Origin: an uncultured Eubacteriales bacterium | Lineage (GTDB): Bacteria; Bacillota; Clostridia; Oscillospirales; Acutalibacteraceae | Length of the DNA: 64,000 nucleotides | Direction: 5' to 3' | Assembly (NCBI GenBank): GCA_934489895.1 | Contig: CAKSST010000001.1 | Coordinates: 1-64,000 of the forward strand | Shown: one piece after another, positions 51,440-60,338 of the stretch | Position numbering within the stretch: the stretch's first letter is position 1 | How the letters are laid out: every line of letters begins with the position of its first letter | Notes under the pieces: model-generated | Databases searched by the model: none | What the model was told of the DNA's origin: nothing | The model's input: the letters and a program-made list of their open reading frames with translations, nothing else | Translations under genes and position numbers: made by a program

Positions 51440-52507
51440 ATGAAAACCTTAGCTATTAATAATGCCCTGATTGATAATGAACTTAAAGCAATTATTATTG
51501 AAGACGGTAAAATTGCTTCAATACAGGAAAAAGCCGTGGCTGACGGTATCGATGCGGCCGGTAAGCGCGTTGTTCCCGGCGTGATTGATGTACACTCACA
51601 CGGCTGTATAGGTCTTGATACTATGGATGCCGATTTTGAAAAAATGTGTGCATTTTTAGCGTCAAAGGGTACTACCTCATGGCTGCCTACAACCATGACA
51701 ATGGATGCCGGCAGTTTGCGGCGGGTTACCACTGCAAAGACTGATTTCCCAGGCACACAGATTTTAGGTTTTCATTTGGAGGGGCCCTATATTTCAACAA
51801 AGTATAAGGGCGCGCAGAATGAAGCTTATATTAAAAACCCTGATTTAGAAGAGTTCAACACAATACCCAATGTTAAAATGATAACCCTTGCGCCTGAGCT
51901 TGACGGCGCTATGGAGTTTATTAAAAAAGCAGATTGTGTTTGCGCAATAGGCCACACCGCTTGCGATTACGAAACAGCAATTGAAGCTATTGAGCAGGGT
52001 GCAAACTGCTTGACCCATACCTTTAACGCTATGCCGGGATTGCACCACAGAAACCCAGGTCCCATAGGCGCGGCGGTTGAGCGGCATATTTATGCCCAGA
52101 TTATCTCTGACGGTCTTCACGTTGCAAAGCCTGTTGTTATTGCGGCATACAAAATGTTCGGTCCTGACAGAATGACATTGATAAGCGACAGCATACGTCC
52201 TGCAGGATTACCCGACGGCAAGTATGAATCAGGCGGTCTTGATGTTTACCTTAAGGACGGCGTTGCACGTCTTGAGGACGGTACAATTGCAGGCAGCAGC
52301 GCCACCTTGTGGCAATGCGTTAAAAAGGCGGTTGAGTTTGGTATTCCATTTGAGGACGCTGTGCGTATGGCAACCCGTACACCTGCTGAAATGCTTGGAG
52401 TTAACAAAGGTAGGGTAGAGCAAGGCTATGATGCCGACCTGCTTATTATTGATAATAATATGGATATTGATACGGTAATTATTGCCGGTGAAATTTTTGA
52501 AGGATAA
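51440..52507 (+). CDS. nagA: N-acetylglucosamine-6-phosphate deacetylase
   Basis: 355 residues, slightly shorter than the usual 380 or so. Motifs: DVHSHGCIG, HLEGPYIS, IGHTACDY, THTFNAMPGLHHRNPG, and LISDSIRPAG with the catalytic Asp. It converts GlcNAc-6-P to GlcN-6-P. AAAGGAG lies before the ATG. It forms an operon with a ROK-type kinase 12 nt downstream, giving phosphorylation and deacetylation of N-acetyl sugars; nagB is not here. Confidence 0.93.
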   Translation: MKTLAINNALIDNELKAIIIEDGKIASIQEKAVADGIDAAGKRVVPGVIDVHSHGCIGLDTMDADFEKMCAFLASKGTTSWLPTTMTMDAGSLRRVTTAKTDFPGTQILGFHLEGPYISTKYKGAQNEAYIKNPDLEEFNTIPNVKMITLAPELDGAMEFIKKADCVCAIGHTACDYETAIEAIEQGANCLTHTFNAMPGLHHRNPGPIGAAVERHIYAQIISDGLHVAKPVVIAAYKMFGPDRMTLISDSIRPAGLPDGKYESGGLDVYLKDGVARLEDGTIAGSSATLWQCVKKAVEFGIPFEDAVRMATRTPAEMLGVNKGRVEQGYDADLLIIDNNMDIDTVIIAGEIFEG

Positions 52508-52519
52508 AGGGTGAGCAAA

Positions 52520-53893
52520 ATGCAACTTTACGGAATTGATATTGATGTAAAAAACCTACCTGAGCTTGATAAAAAGTTTATACCCATTGGTTTATACTTT
52601 GATGTTTTTTTAAAAACCGCAAAGGAGCCTATTGCTATTGCAGTTGAGCGTAACGCAGGACTTATAAGTGTTTATGACACCTTTATCCACGGTACTGATG
52701 ATATGTATGAGGCAGACTGCTATTATATTGAGCGCCTTGCCAAAATACTGCTTTGGCTTAAGGGTGGCTATAAGATTACCGTTTACGGCAACAAAAGAAT
52801 TTATGAGTTTTTAAAAAAAGAGTATTCTGAAAACGGCAAGCGTGCATATGATTTTGTTACAATGGGCAATATTTATGAAAAGCCCTTTGAAGTAATAAAT
52901 GCCCCTTATGACCAAAAGGTTGAGGATAAGGACAATATGATGGCGCTTGGCGGTCATACTGACGGTTGCCGTATTGGCTTTGATGCGGGCGGCAGCGACC
53001 GCAAGGTTTCTGCTATTATTGACGGCAAAGTGGTATACAGTGAAGAGGTTGTATGGCATCCCAAAACAAATGCCGACCCCGAATATCATTATAAAGAGAT
53101 ACTTACGGCGTTAAAAACAGCTGCTTCAAAAATGCCGCGTGTTGATGCTATCGGCATAAGCTCAGCAGGTATATTTGTTGATAATAAAGCCCGCCTGGTT
53201 TCACTTTTTATAAAAGTGCCTCGCGATGTTTTTGAGCAAAAGGTTAAAAACATATATGACCGCATTTGCAGTGAGATGGGTGATATACCTTACTTTGTAG
53301 CAAATGACGGTGACGTTACAGCCCTTGCAGGCGCTATTGAAATTAACGACACAGGCGTGCTTGGCATTTCAATGGGCACAAGTGAAGCAGGCGGTTATGT
53401 TAATAACGACGGTAATGTTACAGGTTGGCTTAATGAACTCGCTTTTGTGCCTGTTGACGCGTCACCTGAGGCTATGGAGGATGAATGGTCGGGTGATATT
53501 GGCTGCGGTGTAAAATACTTTTCACAGGACGGCGTTATAAAATTGGCTGCTGCCGCAGGCATTGAGTTTGATGACGGCATGACCCCTGCCGAAAAGCTTA
53601 CGGTTGTACAAAAAGAGATTGAAAAAGGCAATAAGAATGCACTTAAAATATATGAGTCAATAGGTTGCTATTTAGCACACACATTGCCTTTTTACGCAAA
53701 GTTTTATGACATTAAGCATTTGCTGCTGCTTGGCCGTGTTACATCGGGCAATGGCGGTGAGGCGCTGTTGGACACCTGCCGCAAGGTATTAAAAGAAAAT
53801 TATCCCGAGCTTAAAATTGATATTATACTGCCAGATGAAAACAGCCGCCGCGTAGGTCAAAGCGTTGCCGCTGCGGGACTTGTAAAGCTTTAA
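52520..53893 (+). CDS. ROK-family sugar kinase-like protein with N-terminal extension
   Basis: 457 residues. The ROK/ASKHA phosphate-binding motif RIGFDAGGSDRKVSAI begins only near residue 155. GISSAGIFVDN, VANDGDVTALAGAIEIN and GISMGTSEAGGY follow, with the usual ROK ADP loop. About 150 N-terminal residues (IDVKNLPELDKKFIPIGLYF) form an extra domain I do not recognise. The operon position suggests phosphorylation of GlcNAc or a related N-acetyl sugar. The ATG at 52520 has AAAGGG 8 nt upstream; a GTG three codons earlier is less likely. Confidence 0.82.
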   Translation: MQLYGIDIDVKNLPELDKKFIPIGLYFDVFLKTAKEPIAIAVERNAGLISVYDTFIHGTDDMYEADCYYIERLAKILLWLKGGYKITVYGNKRIYEFLKKEYSENGKRAYDFVTMGNIYEKPFEVINAPYDQKVEDKDNMMALGGHTDGCRIGFDAGGSDRKVSAIIDGKVVYSEEVVWHPKTNADPEYHYKEILTALKTAASKMPRVDAIGISSAGIFVDNKARLVSLFIKVPRDVFEQKVKNIYDRICSEMGDIPYFVANDGDVTALAGAIEINDTGVLGISMGTSEAGGYVNNDGNVTGWLNELAFVPVDASPEAMEDEWSGDIGCGVKYFSQDGVIKLAAAAGIEFDDGMTPAEKLTVVQKEIEKGNKNALKIYESIGCYLAHTLPFYAKFYDIKHLLLLGRVTSGNGGEALLDTCRKVLKENYPELKIDIILPDENSRRVGQSVAAAGLVKL

Positions 53894-53894
53894 T

Positions 53895-53936
53895 AAAAAT
53901 AACGGTTTCCCAAAAAAAGGAAACCGTTATTTTTTT
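53895..53936. terminator. Bidirectional terminator
   Basis: AAAAATAACGGTTTCC / GGAAACCGTTATTTTTT with an 8-nt A-rich loop between the convergent kinase and S-component genes. Confidence 0.92.
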
Positions 53937-54480
53937 ATATTTGCATAGAACTCAGCAATTTTTTCATAAGCTTTGAAAGAGGCAATATAAGCAAACCGGT
54001 TAATGTGTTTGATATTGCGTGGGTTATATCAAATGGTATACCTGCAATTATCCAGGCTATCATACTTTTAAAACTAAGATTAAACAACACTGCCTGAGCG
54101 GGCGCAAACAGAGTGCCAAAGGCAATCCCGAAAACACCGCATATTAAAGGATATATTAAAACTGCATATTTATCGGACAGGTTTTTTGGTAAAAGCATTG
54201 TAACCGCCCATAGTATTGCCCATATATAAAGGTACGGTATCCACCAGAGGGTAAAGCCGCCGAAAAGACCCTCTAAAAATATATAAATATATATAGGTAT
54301 AAGCGCTTTTGCTCGGTGCAAAATTGTAAACAGCATTATAAACATACCTATAAGGTGTATGTTTGGCAAGGCTGCCATAATTACTTTAGTGGCATACATT
54401 AATGTGCCGTACATTGCAAACAGCACTATCTCACGCACCGAAAGACGAGGCTTTTTATGTCTTTGTATAAACAAGCTCAA
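53935..54480 (-). CDS. ECF-type transporter S component, probably for cobalamin
   Basis: 181 residues, six helices. LSVREIVLFAMYGTLMYATK is an N-terminal S-component signature (basic patch plus the AxxxA-like helix that contacts EcfT). It captures a vitamin and needs a shared EcfAAT module encoded elsewhere. It overlaps the DUF4430 lipoprotein gene by 26 nt. The cobalamin riboswitch upstream of the pair points to vitamin B12 or a precursor as cargo (inference). Confidence 0.82.
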   Translation of the reverse strand: MSLFIQRHKKPRLSVREIVLFAMYGTLMYATKVIMAALPNIHLIGMFIMLFTILHRAKALIPIYIYIFLEGLFGGFTLWWIPYLYIWAILWAVTMLLPKNLSDKYAVLIYPLICGVFGIAFGTLFAPAQAVLFNLSFKSMIAWIIAGIPFDITHAISNTLTGLLILPLSKLMKKLLSSMQI

Positions 54481-54925
54481 AACTCTCTCCGCCAGAAATG
54501 TTTGTGCTGTCTGCGCCTGTCATAAGTGCTTCGCCGTTCTGGTTTATGGACCAGTATGCGCCGTCAAGATTATAATCGGCACGAATACCGTTTACGTGGG
54601 TGATAAAAAGACCGTAGTCGCCCTGCTCACCCTCAACAAGCTTGGTATCAACAAGGGCGTCGCCCAGAGTTGCGCCGTCGGTTTTGAGGGTGAAAGTCAG
54701 TTTTTGGTCGTCGATAACAACGTAAACAGTTACGGTTTTGCTGCCCTCGCCAAGTGTAGTGTCCTTTGAATAAAGAGCGTTATCCCACACGCTTGCAACA
54801 GTAGAGGCGGATGCGCTGCTTTGATTGTCATCGGGTGCTTTTGCGGTGCAGGCACCAAGGCTGAAGATAAGAAGTGCGCAAAGCAAAGCGGAAAGCAACT
54901 TTGTTTTTAGGATTGTTTTTTTCAT
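54455..54925 (-). CDS. DUF4430 (transcobalamin-like) lipoprotein
   Basis: 156 residues. A signal ends in the lipobox LGACTA (Cys26 region), then a Ser/Ala-rich linker and a DUF4430 domain of about 110 residues (VTVYVVIDDQKLTFTLKTDG, GAYWSINQNGEALMTGADS). This domain is shared with the cobalamin-binding transcobalamin/intrinsic-factor C-terminal fold. Probably a surface cap that passes B12 to the S component. The gene starts after the riboswitch terminator. Confidence 0.85.
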   Translation of the reverse strand: MKKTILKTKLLSALLCALLIFSLGACTAKAPDDNQSSASASTVASVWDNALYSKDTTLGEGSKTVTVYVVIDDQKLTFTLKTDGATLGDALVDTKLVEGEQGDYGLFITHVNGIRADYNLDGAYWSINQNGEALMTGADSTNISGGESFELVYTKT

Positions 54926-54960
54926 TTTTTGGTCTCCTTTTTGTTTTTTGAGTCACAAAA

Positions 54961-55010
54961 CAAAATATAAAAACGCCCTTTTGTGCCAAAAGGTATCAAA
55001 AGAGCGCAAT
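54961..55010 (-). terminator. Riboswitch-controlled terminator ahead of the DUF4430 gene
   Basis: Minus strand CGCTCTTTTG pairs with CAAAAGGGCG (54974-55006) and is followed by TTTTTATATTTTG. It lies between the riboswitch and the first start codon, as expected for a transcriptional off-switch. Confidence 0.8.
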
Positions 55011-55039
55011 AAATGACCGCAAAAACCAAAAAGGTTAAT

Positions 55040-55250
55040 AACGTTTTATTATAAGTGCGCAGCCCCTCTGATTGCCCAGGAACATGTCATACACCAAACG
55101 GTAGCAGATAAGCATTCTGACTGAGGGAAAACCCAACACAGTAATGGCTGTTGCGACGGATTTGCACCGTACTTTCCTTAACACCGAACAAAAAATGCCC
55201 GATAATGCCGTATATGGCAATTGCACCGTATATGAAGCAACTTATTTTAT
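55040..55250 (-). promoter_or_regulatory. Cobalamin riboswitch
   Basis: Minus strand: GGTGTTAAGGAAAGTACGG, then GTGCAAATCCGTCGCAACAG with the B12-box style core, CATTACTGTG, CCCTCAGTCAGAATGC and a 3' part leading to GGCAATCAGAGGGGCTGC. The order and spacing of these elements follow the AdoCbl aptamer. Binding of cobalamin would favour the downstream terminator and shut off the lipoprotein and S-component genes. Confidence 0.88.
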
Positions 55251-55271
55251 ATTAAAATTTTGTGTAACAAA

Positions 55272-55300
55272 ATTATACAATTATTATTCTTGGTTGTCAA
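55272..55300 (-). promoter_or_regulatory. Promoter of the cobalamin-riboswitch operon
   Basis: Minus-strand TTGACA (55295-55300) and TATAAT (55272-55277), both perfect, 17-nt spacer. Confidence 0.9.
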
Positions 55301-55478
55301 GGGGGTTAAAAGTTGCATAATGGGCGACTTACAAAAGCCGCAAAAACAACAAACAGAAGGAAAAGGTTACGCAGCACGTGACTTTTAAAGAATATGCTTG
55401 CAATTAGGTGAAAAAAATATATAATAATAAATGTGAAAAAAATTGGAATTTATATTATTCTTTAAAGGGTGATAAAGC

Positions 55479-55961
55479 TTGGTTAAAGAGCAAACCTGTT
55501 GTTTTACAGGACATAGAAAATTAACACCTCAACAAACCCGCGATGCGTATGATAAAACGGTTGATGTAATAAAAATACTTGCTGGGCGAGGGTATAAATA
55601 TTTTTGCTGCGGTGGCGCGTTAGGGTATGATACGGTTGCGGCTCAGGCGGTTATTGAGCTGCGGCGACAGCTTGATATCAGGCTTGTGCTTATATTGCCC
55701 TGCAAAAATCAGGATGCCAAATGGAAAGAAAGGGACAGACAGCTTTATAAAGAGATAAAGCAAAGCGCAGACAAGGTTGTTTATACCGAGCAGGAATATT
55801 CGCGCGGCTGTATGCATAAGCGTAACAGGGCGCTGGTGGAAAGCAGCAGTGTTTGCGTGTGCTGCAGTATATTTGCAAACGGGGGTACGGCATACACGAT
55901 TGATTATGCGGTAAAAAAAGGGTTGAAAGTGATTAATATAATTGATACAGAGGAACAATAA
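55479..55961 (+). CDS. SLOG/DUF1273-family protein (YpsA-like)
   Basis: 160 residues from a TTG start with AAAGGGTG upstream. CCFTGHRKLTPQQ and KYFCCGGALGYDTVAAQAV form the nucleotide-binding Rossmann-like SLOG fold; ILPCKNQDAKW and SVCVCCSIFANGGTAYTIDY follow. Members are thought to bind nucleotide-type signals; the function is unknown. Monocistronic, with no phage or defence genes around it. Confidence 0.85.
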   Translation: MVKEQTCCFTGHRKLTPQQTRDAYDKTVDVIKILAGRGYKYFCCGGALGYDTVAAQAVIELRRQLDIRLVLILPCKNQDAKWKERDRQLYKEIKQSADKVVYTEQEYSRGCMHKRNRALVESSSVCVCCSIFANGGTAYTIDYAVKKGLKVINIIDTEEQ

Positions 55962-55981
55962 ATATAAATGATAAAAAAGGC

Positions 55982-56010
55982 TTGATTTTTTAGTTTAATT
56001 GTGTTATATT
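55982..56010 (+). promoter_or_regulatory. Promoter of the rplS operon
   Basis: TTGATT (55982-55987) and TATATT (56005-56010) with a 17-nt spacer. Confidence 0.6.
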
Positions 56011-56017
56011 ATTTAAG

Positions 56018-56148
56018 CTTTTGATTTCACTCAAACCTTTTTCGTGATGTTTCACGGTTTTATGAGTGGGTTCATTGCCGATTATACGACATTGAAACGG
56101 GTGGTCCTCTGCCACAGGCACTGTGACACGAACATCTGGATTTTTAAA
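56018..56148 (+). promoter_or_regulatory. Probable L19 leader RNA
   Basis: The 130-nt leader before rplS contains a long-range pair (ACTCA / TGAGT around CGTGATGTTTCACG) and a hairpin GTGGTCCTCTGCCAC. A Firmicute L19 leader is expected at this place. Assignment rests on position and local pairing only. Confidence 0.45.
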
Positions 56149-56161
56149 AGGAGGACTAAAG

Positions 56162-56503
56162 ATGGACGCTATAAAAAATCTTGTTGCTGACCAGCTTAAC
56201 GAAAACGCACCTAAGATTGTTGTTGGTGACACTGTGCGTGTTTATGTTAAAATCCGCGAGGGTGAGAAGTCAAGAACTCAGGCTTTTGAAGGTACTGTAA
56301 TTGCTAAAAATAATTCAGGTATTGCTGAGACCTTTACTGTACGCCGTGTTTCATACGGTGTTGGTGTTGAGCGTGTTTTCCCCGTACACTCTCCCAACGT
56401 TGAAAAGGTTGAAACAATAAGAAAAGGCCGTGTCCGCAGATCAAAGCTTTACTATCTGCGTGACAGAGTTGGTAAATCCGCTAAAGTTAAAGAGAAAATA
56501 TAG
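56162..56503 (+). CDS. rplS: 50S ribosomal protein L19
   Basis: 113 residues. [23 protein letters not shown] and the C-terminal [20 protein letters not shown] are canonical. The start at 56162 has AAAGGAGG 7 nt upstream; thirteen extra in-frame codons were rejected. First gene of rplS-lepB-rbgA-rnhB-yraN. Confidence 0.96.
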   Translation: MDAIKNLVADQLNENAPKIVVGDTVRVYVKIREGEKSRTQAFEGTVIAKNNSGIAETFTVRRVSYGVGVERVFPVHSPNVEKVETIRKGRVRRSKLYYLRDRVGKSAKVKEKI

Positions 56504-56521
56504 GTTTTTCATAAATCTCGC

Positions 56522-56553
56522 CGGGGACTTTTTATTAAAAAGTCCCCGTTTTA
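56522..56553 (+). terminator. Terminator between rplS and lepB
   Basis: CGGGGACTTTT / AAAAGTCCCCG with a short loop followed by TTTTATATTTT; it probably lets rplS be expressed above the downstream genes. Confidence 0.85.
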
Positions 56554-56569
56554 TATTTTGGAGGATATT

Positions 56570-57169
56570 ATGCCGGATTATTATACAGATATTCCTGTTC
56601 AGAAAAAAAGAAAATATACAAAGGCAAAAAATGAAATTTTTGAGTGGCTTGACGTTGGTGTTGCCTGCGTTGTAGTTGTTGTACTTTTATGTACGTTAAT
56701 ATTTCGTGTTGTAAATATAAAAGGCGAGTCAATGGAGAACACTTTTTTTGCTGATGAAAAAATAATAATATCAGACCTTTTTTATAAACCTAAATATGGC
56801 GATGCTGTAGTAATATCGCGTAATATAGATAACTCCTCGCAGGATATTGCAAAAGAACCGCTTATAAAGCGCATAATTGCTACCGAGGGACAGACGGTTG
56901 ATATAGATTTTGATAAGGGAATTGTCTATGTTGACGGAAATGCAATGATTGAGGATTACACAAAAACTCCTACTAATTTGAAATATGATATTGAGTTTCC
57001 CGTTACCGTGCCCGAAGGCTGTGTTTTTGTGATGGGAGATAACCGCAATAAATCTATAGACAGCCGTTCAAGCAGTATCGGTGAAAACGGAATGATTGAT
57101 GAGCGTTATATTTTAGGCAAAGCTATTTTCCGTGTTTGGCCGTTTGAAAGAGCGGGCGTTTTAAAATAA
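56570..57169 (+). CDS. lepB: Signal peptidase I
   Basis: 199 residues. One N-terminal membrane helix (about 28-47) and the Ser/Lys dyad: Ser54 in GESM and Lys100 in LIKRIIATEGQ; box E GDNRNKSIDSRS is present. It cleaves signal peptides of exported proteins. The ATG at 56570 follows GGAGG; four earlier codons overlap that site. Confidence 0.94.
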   Translation: MPDYYTDIPVQKKRKYTKAKNEIFEWLDVGVACVVVVVLLCTLIFRVVNIKGESMENTFFADEKIIISDLFYKPKYGDAVVISRNIDNSSQDIAKEPLIKRIIATEGQTVDIDFDKGIVYVDGNAMIEDYTKTPTNLKYDIEFPVTVPEGCVFVMGDNRNKSIDSRSSSIGENGMIDERYILGKAIFRVWPFERAGVLK

Positions 57170-57181
57170 TTTATAAAAAAC

Positions 57182-57216
57182 AGCCGTATTCAAGCTTTGA
57201 AATACGGCTTTTATTA
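57182..57216 (+). terminator. Terminator after lepB
   Basis: AGCCGTATT / AATACGGCT with a 10-nt loop, then TTTTATTATTTTT. Confidence 0.85.
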
Positions 57217-57271
57217 TTTTTAGTTTAAAAAATAAAAATTTTATGATACAATATTTATTAAGATAATTATA

Positions 57272-57544
57272 GGATAACAAGAGCAATCCGAACATGCCTA
57301 AAATGGCAGAATTTGGGAGCTTTTGTGCAATTCAGTCTTGATAGGCGACCAGCCTATCTTCGCCCTCATTATCCGAAAATCGCTCAATATTTCGCTAATT
57401 TTAGGTCGAAGAGTTTTGTAGGAAATGATTTTGGACACAAATGAGGCAAAAACGCAGTTAATACTGTTGGATTAACGAGTATTTTAACAATATTTGGGTA
57501 CAAAATAATCCTCCAAAATCAGGTTCGGATTACTCTTGTTACCC
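57272..57544. mobile_element. MITE-like element with 25-bp terminal inverted repeats and TA flanks
   Basis: The left end GGATAACAAGAGCAATCCGA (57272 on, continuing to 57296) and the right end read on the minus strand, GGGTAACAAGAGTAATCCGA (57544 down to 57520), match at 22 of 25 positions. Each end is bordered by the dinucleotide TA (57270-57271, 57545-57546), as for Tc1/IS630-type insertions. It has no ORF of note and contains an internal hairpin GATAGGC/GCCTATC (57341-57359). It sits between lepB and rbgA; the rbgA ribosome binding site starts 2 nt beyond its right end. Confidence 0.8.
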
Positions 57545-57560
57545 TAAGGGGTGAAAGAAT

Positions 57561-58412
57561 ATGAAAGACAGCAATCAGAATTTAAACTGGTTTCCGGGAC
57601 ATATGGCCAAAACACGCCGCCAGATAACCGAACAGTTGAAGCTTTGTGATGCGGTGGTGGAAATTGTTGATGCAAGAATTCCGCTTAGCAGCCGAAACCC
57701 CGAAATTACACAAATTACTTCAGCAAAGCCGCGTATAGTGTTGCTTAACAAATGCGATTATGCCGATGCGACACAGACAAATAAGTGGACAAAGTTTTTT
57801 GAAAGCAAAGGTATGGTTGCTTTGCCTGTTGACTGTAAAACAGGCAAGGGGATAAAGGCTTTTAAGCCTGCAGTATATAAGCTGCTTAAAGCTAAGCTTG
57901 ATGCCGATAAAGCAAAGGGCTATAACAGACCGTTAAGACTTATGATAATAGGCATACCTAACGTTGGAAAATCTTCCTTTATTAACCGTGTTGCAGGCGG
58001 CGCCAAGGCGAAGGTTGAAGACCGTCCCGGCGTTACAAGAAGCAACGGCTGGTATAAAATAGACTCAAGAATTGACCTTTTGGATACCCCCGGTGTACTG
58101 TGGCCTAAGTTTGATGATGAACAGGTGGCATTGAAGCTTGCTTTTACAGGCGCTATCAAGGACCAGGTGACTGATGTTGAGGATTTGGCAGCGCGCTTGC
58201 TTGCGCTGCTAGGCAATAATTATCCGCAAATGCTGTTAGATCGTTACGGCATTGAAAATGACGAATCGTATGAAATGCTGTGTGCGTTAGCAGAAAAACG
58301 CGGACTTAAAGCTAAAGGCAACCGGCCCGATACAATGCGCGCTTCTGTTATGCTGTTGGACGAGTTCCGCGGCGGTAAAATAGGAAAAATAACATTGGAT
58401 GAATGCAGGTGA
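57561..58412 (+). CDS. rbgA: Ribosome biogenesis GTPase RbgA (YlqF)
   Basis: 283 residues. Circularly permuted G motifs: NKCDYAD (G4) precedes GIPNVGKSSF (G1) and LDTPGVLWP (G3). The N-terminal LNWFPGHMAKTRRQI is characteristic. It matures the 50S subunit. AAGGGGTG lies 6-10 nt before the start and abuts the right end of the MITE-like element. Confidence 0.95.
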   Translation: MKDSNQNLNWFPGHMAKTRRQITEQLKLCDAVVEIVDARIPLSSRNPEITQITSAKPRIVLLNKCDYADATQTNKWTKFFESKGMVALPVDCKTGKGIKAFKPAVYKLLKAKLDADKAKGYNRPLRLMIIGIPNVGKSSFINRVAGGAKAKVEDRPGVTRSNGWYKIDSRIDLLDTPGVLWPKFDDEQVALKLAFTGAIKDQVTDVEDLAARLLALLGNNYPQMLLDRYGIENDESYEMLCALAEKRGLKAKGNRPDTMRASVMLLDEFRGGKIGKITLDECR

Positions 58413-58418
58413 GCATGA

Positions 58419-59039
58419 ATGCCCGATTTTGCTTTTGAAACAGAATGTATAAAAAACGGATATAAAGCGGTTTGCGGTGTTGATGAGGCGGGCAGGGGTC
58501 CGCTTGCAGGCCCTGTATGCGCCGCTGCTGTTATATTGCCGACTGACTGTGATATAGACGGACTAAATGACTCTAAAAAGCTGAGCGCTAAAAAACGTGA
58601 AGCGCTGTTTGATGTAATACAGCAACGGGCGCTTTGCTACAGTATTGCTTATGCATCGGTTGAAGAGATTGATATTCATAATATACTTGAGGCAACCTTT
58701 ATTGCCATGAACAGGGCAATTGAGGGTTTAAAAGTGCCGCCTGATTTTGCTTTAATTGACGGCAACCGTACGCCTACAAACATAAAAGTGCCTTCACAGA
58801 CGGTTATTGGCGGTGATGCAAAGAGCTGCTCTATTGCCGCGGCATCGATTCTTGCAAAGGTTTCGCGTGACAGACTAATGGCAGAATATGACCGAAAATA
58901 TCCTATGTATCAGTTTGCAAAGCATAAGGGCTACGGCACAAAATTGCATTGTGACCTGATTAAGCATTACGGTCCGAGCGAGATACACCGTACGAGCTTT
59001 TTGGGCAATATTTTAAAAGAAAAGGCGCAATCAAAATGA
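58419..59039 (+). CDS. rnhB: Ribonuclease HII
   Basis: 206 residues. [20 protein letters not shown] (Asp22, Glu23) and later catalytic Asp in LIDGNRTP match RNase HII; it removes ribonucleotides from DNA. It lies 6 nt after rbgA and overlaps the next gene by 4 nt. Confidence 0.95.
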   Translation: MPDFAFETECIKNGYKAVCGVDEAGRGPLAGPVCAAAVILPTDCDIDGLNDSKKLSAKKREALFDVIQQRALCYSIAYASVEEIDIHNILEATFIAMNRAIEGLKVPPDFALIDGNRTPTNIKVPSQTVIGGDAKSCSIAAASILAKVSRDRLMAEYDRKYPMYQFAKHKGYGTKLHCDLIKHYGPSEIHRTSFLGNILKEKAQSK

Positions 59040-59410
59040 TAAGTACAACAGCAAAAGGACGCGAGGCAGAAACGCTTGTGTGCCGTTATTTAGAACAAAA
59101 AGGTTATACTGTTATGCACCGTAACTTTATGTGCTCTTGCGGTGAAATTGATATTGTTGCGGAAAGTGACAACATGATATTGCTGGTTGAGGTGCGCCTA
59201 AGGAGAAAAGGAGCTTTGGTTTCGGGCGCTGAATCTATAAACGTAAAAAAGGCAGACACAATGTGCCGTTGCGCTGCGGAATACTATAGCAGAGCACATA
59301 TGCCTGATTTTGCTGTACGGATAGATGCCGCACAGGTTGAGTATGAAGAAACAAGCGGCGGCATAAAATACAATATTGAATATTTTGAAAACGCTTTGGA
59401 GATGAGATAA
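59036..59410 (+). CDS. YraN/UPF0102-family putative endonuclease
   Basis: 124 residues. A restriction-endonuclease-like fold: [27 protein letters not shown] and [11 protein letters not shown], where the usual EVKxR reads EVRLR. The function is unproved. It overlaps rnhB by 4 nt, the conserved arrangement. Confidence 0.9.
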   Translation: MISTTAKGREAETLVCRYLEQKGYTVMHRNFMCSCGEIDIVAESDNMILLVEVRLRRKGALVSGAESINVKKADTMCRCAAEYYSRAHMPDFAVRIDAAQVEYEETSGGIKYNIEYFENALEMR

Positions 59411-59412
59411 AT

Positions 59413-60288
59413 TTGAAGCTGTTTGACTTACATTGTGATACGCTTTACCGCGGTGTAAAAGAAAATATCGGTATTTATGACGGGAAAACAGCGGTTGATT
59501 TTAATGCGTCTATAGATATGTTTATACAAGCTTTTGCGGCTTATGTTGAGGACGAAACGCCCGATGGCTACGGGGACTTTATAAAAATTGCCGAATATAT
59601 GAAACAAAGCGGTATAAAGCCCGCAATAAAAGCCCAAGAGCTTTGCAGTAATAAGGCTGCAATATTTACGGTTGAAAACGGGATTGCTCTGGGAGGCAAA
59701 ATTGAAAACCTTGAAAATCTGTATGATGCGGGTGTGCGCGTTATTACATTGACCTGGAACGGCAAAAATGATCTTGGCAGCGGCTGTAAAACAAGCGGCG
59801 GGCTGACTGATTTTGGCAGGCAGGTTATTGAAAAAATGAATGAGTTTAAAATGGCGGTTGACCTTTCGCACATTAACCGCAAGGGTTTTATTGAGGCTAT
59901 ACGGCTTTCAAAACATGTGCTCGCAACCCATTCCTGCTTTGACAGCATTGTGCCGCATTACAGAAACCTTAAAGATGAGCAGGCTTTGCAGATTGCAAAC
60001 AAGCAGGGAATTATAGGCATATGTGTTTATCCTGAGTTTGCAGGCATTGGCGACCCATTTGAAGCAGTGGCACAGCATATAAAGCACGGAATAAGTTTGG
60101 GTATTGCACAAAGCCTTGCAATAGGAACCGATTTTGACGGCGCCGATATGCACAAAAACCTTTGCTGTACAGCTCATATGATTAATTTGTATGATTATTT
60201 ATGCAATTATTTTTGTGATGCAAAGCTTATTGATGACATTTTTTACAACAATGCTATAAGATATTTTACTGAACTTTTGACAAAATAG
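59413..60288 (+). CDS. Membrane dipeptidase family protein (renal dipeptidase, M19)
   Basis: 291 residues from a TTG start with GGAG upstream. The zinc motif FDLHCDTL is at residues 4-11; the bridging Glu is in FTVENG, and AVDLSHINRKG and ATHSCFDSI follow. M19 enzymes hydrolyse dipeptides or D-amino-acid-containing dipeptides. The protein has no signal, so it is cytoplasmic. It is directly after yraN (2-nt gap). Confidence 0.9.
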   Translation: MKLFDLHCDTLYRGVKENIGIYDGKTAVDFNASIDMFIQAFAAYVEDETPDGYGDFIKIAEYMKQSGIKPAIKAQELCSNKAAIFTVENGIALGGKIENLENLYDAGVRVITLTWNGKNDLGSGCKTSGGLTDFGRQVIEKMNEFKMAVDLSHINRKGFIEAIRLSKHVLATHSCFDSIVPHYRNLKDEQALQIANKQGIIGICVYPEFAGIGDPFEAVAQHIKHGISLGIAQSLAIGTDFDGADMHKNLCCTAHMINLYDYLCNYFCDAKLIDDIFYNNAIRYFTELLTK

Positions 60289-60338
60289 GATTAATAGTAT
60301 AAAATAAATTAGTTACTAAATTTTAGGCGGGATGTTAA

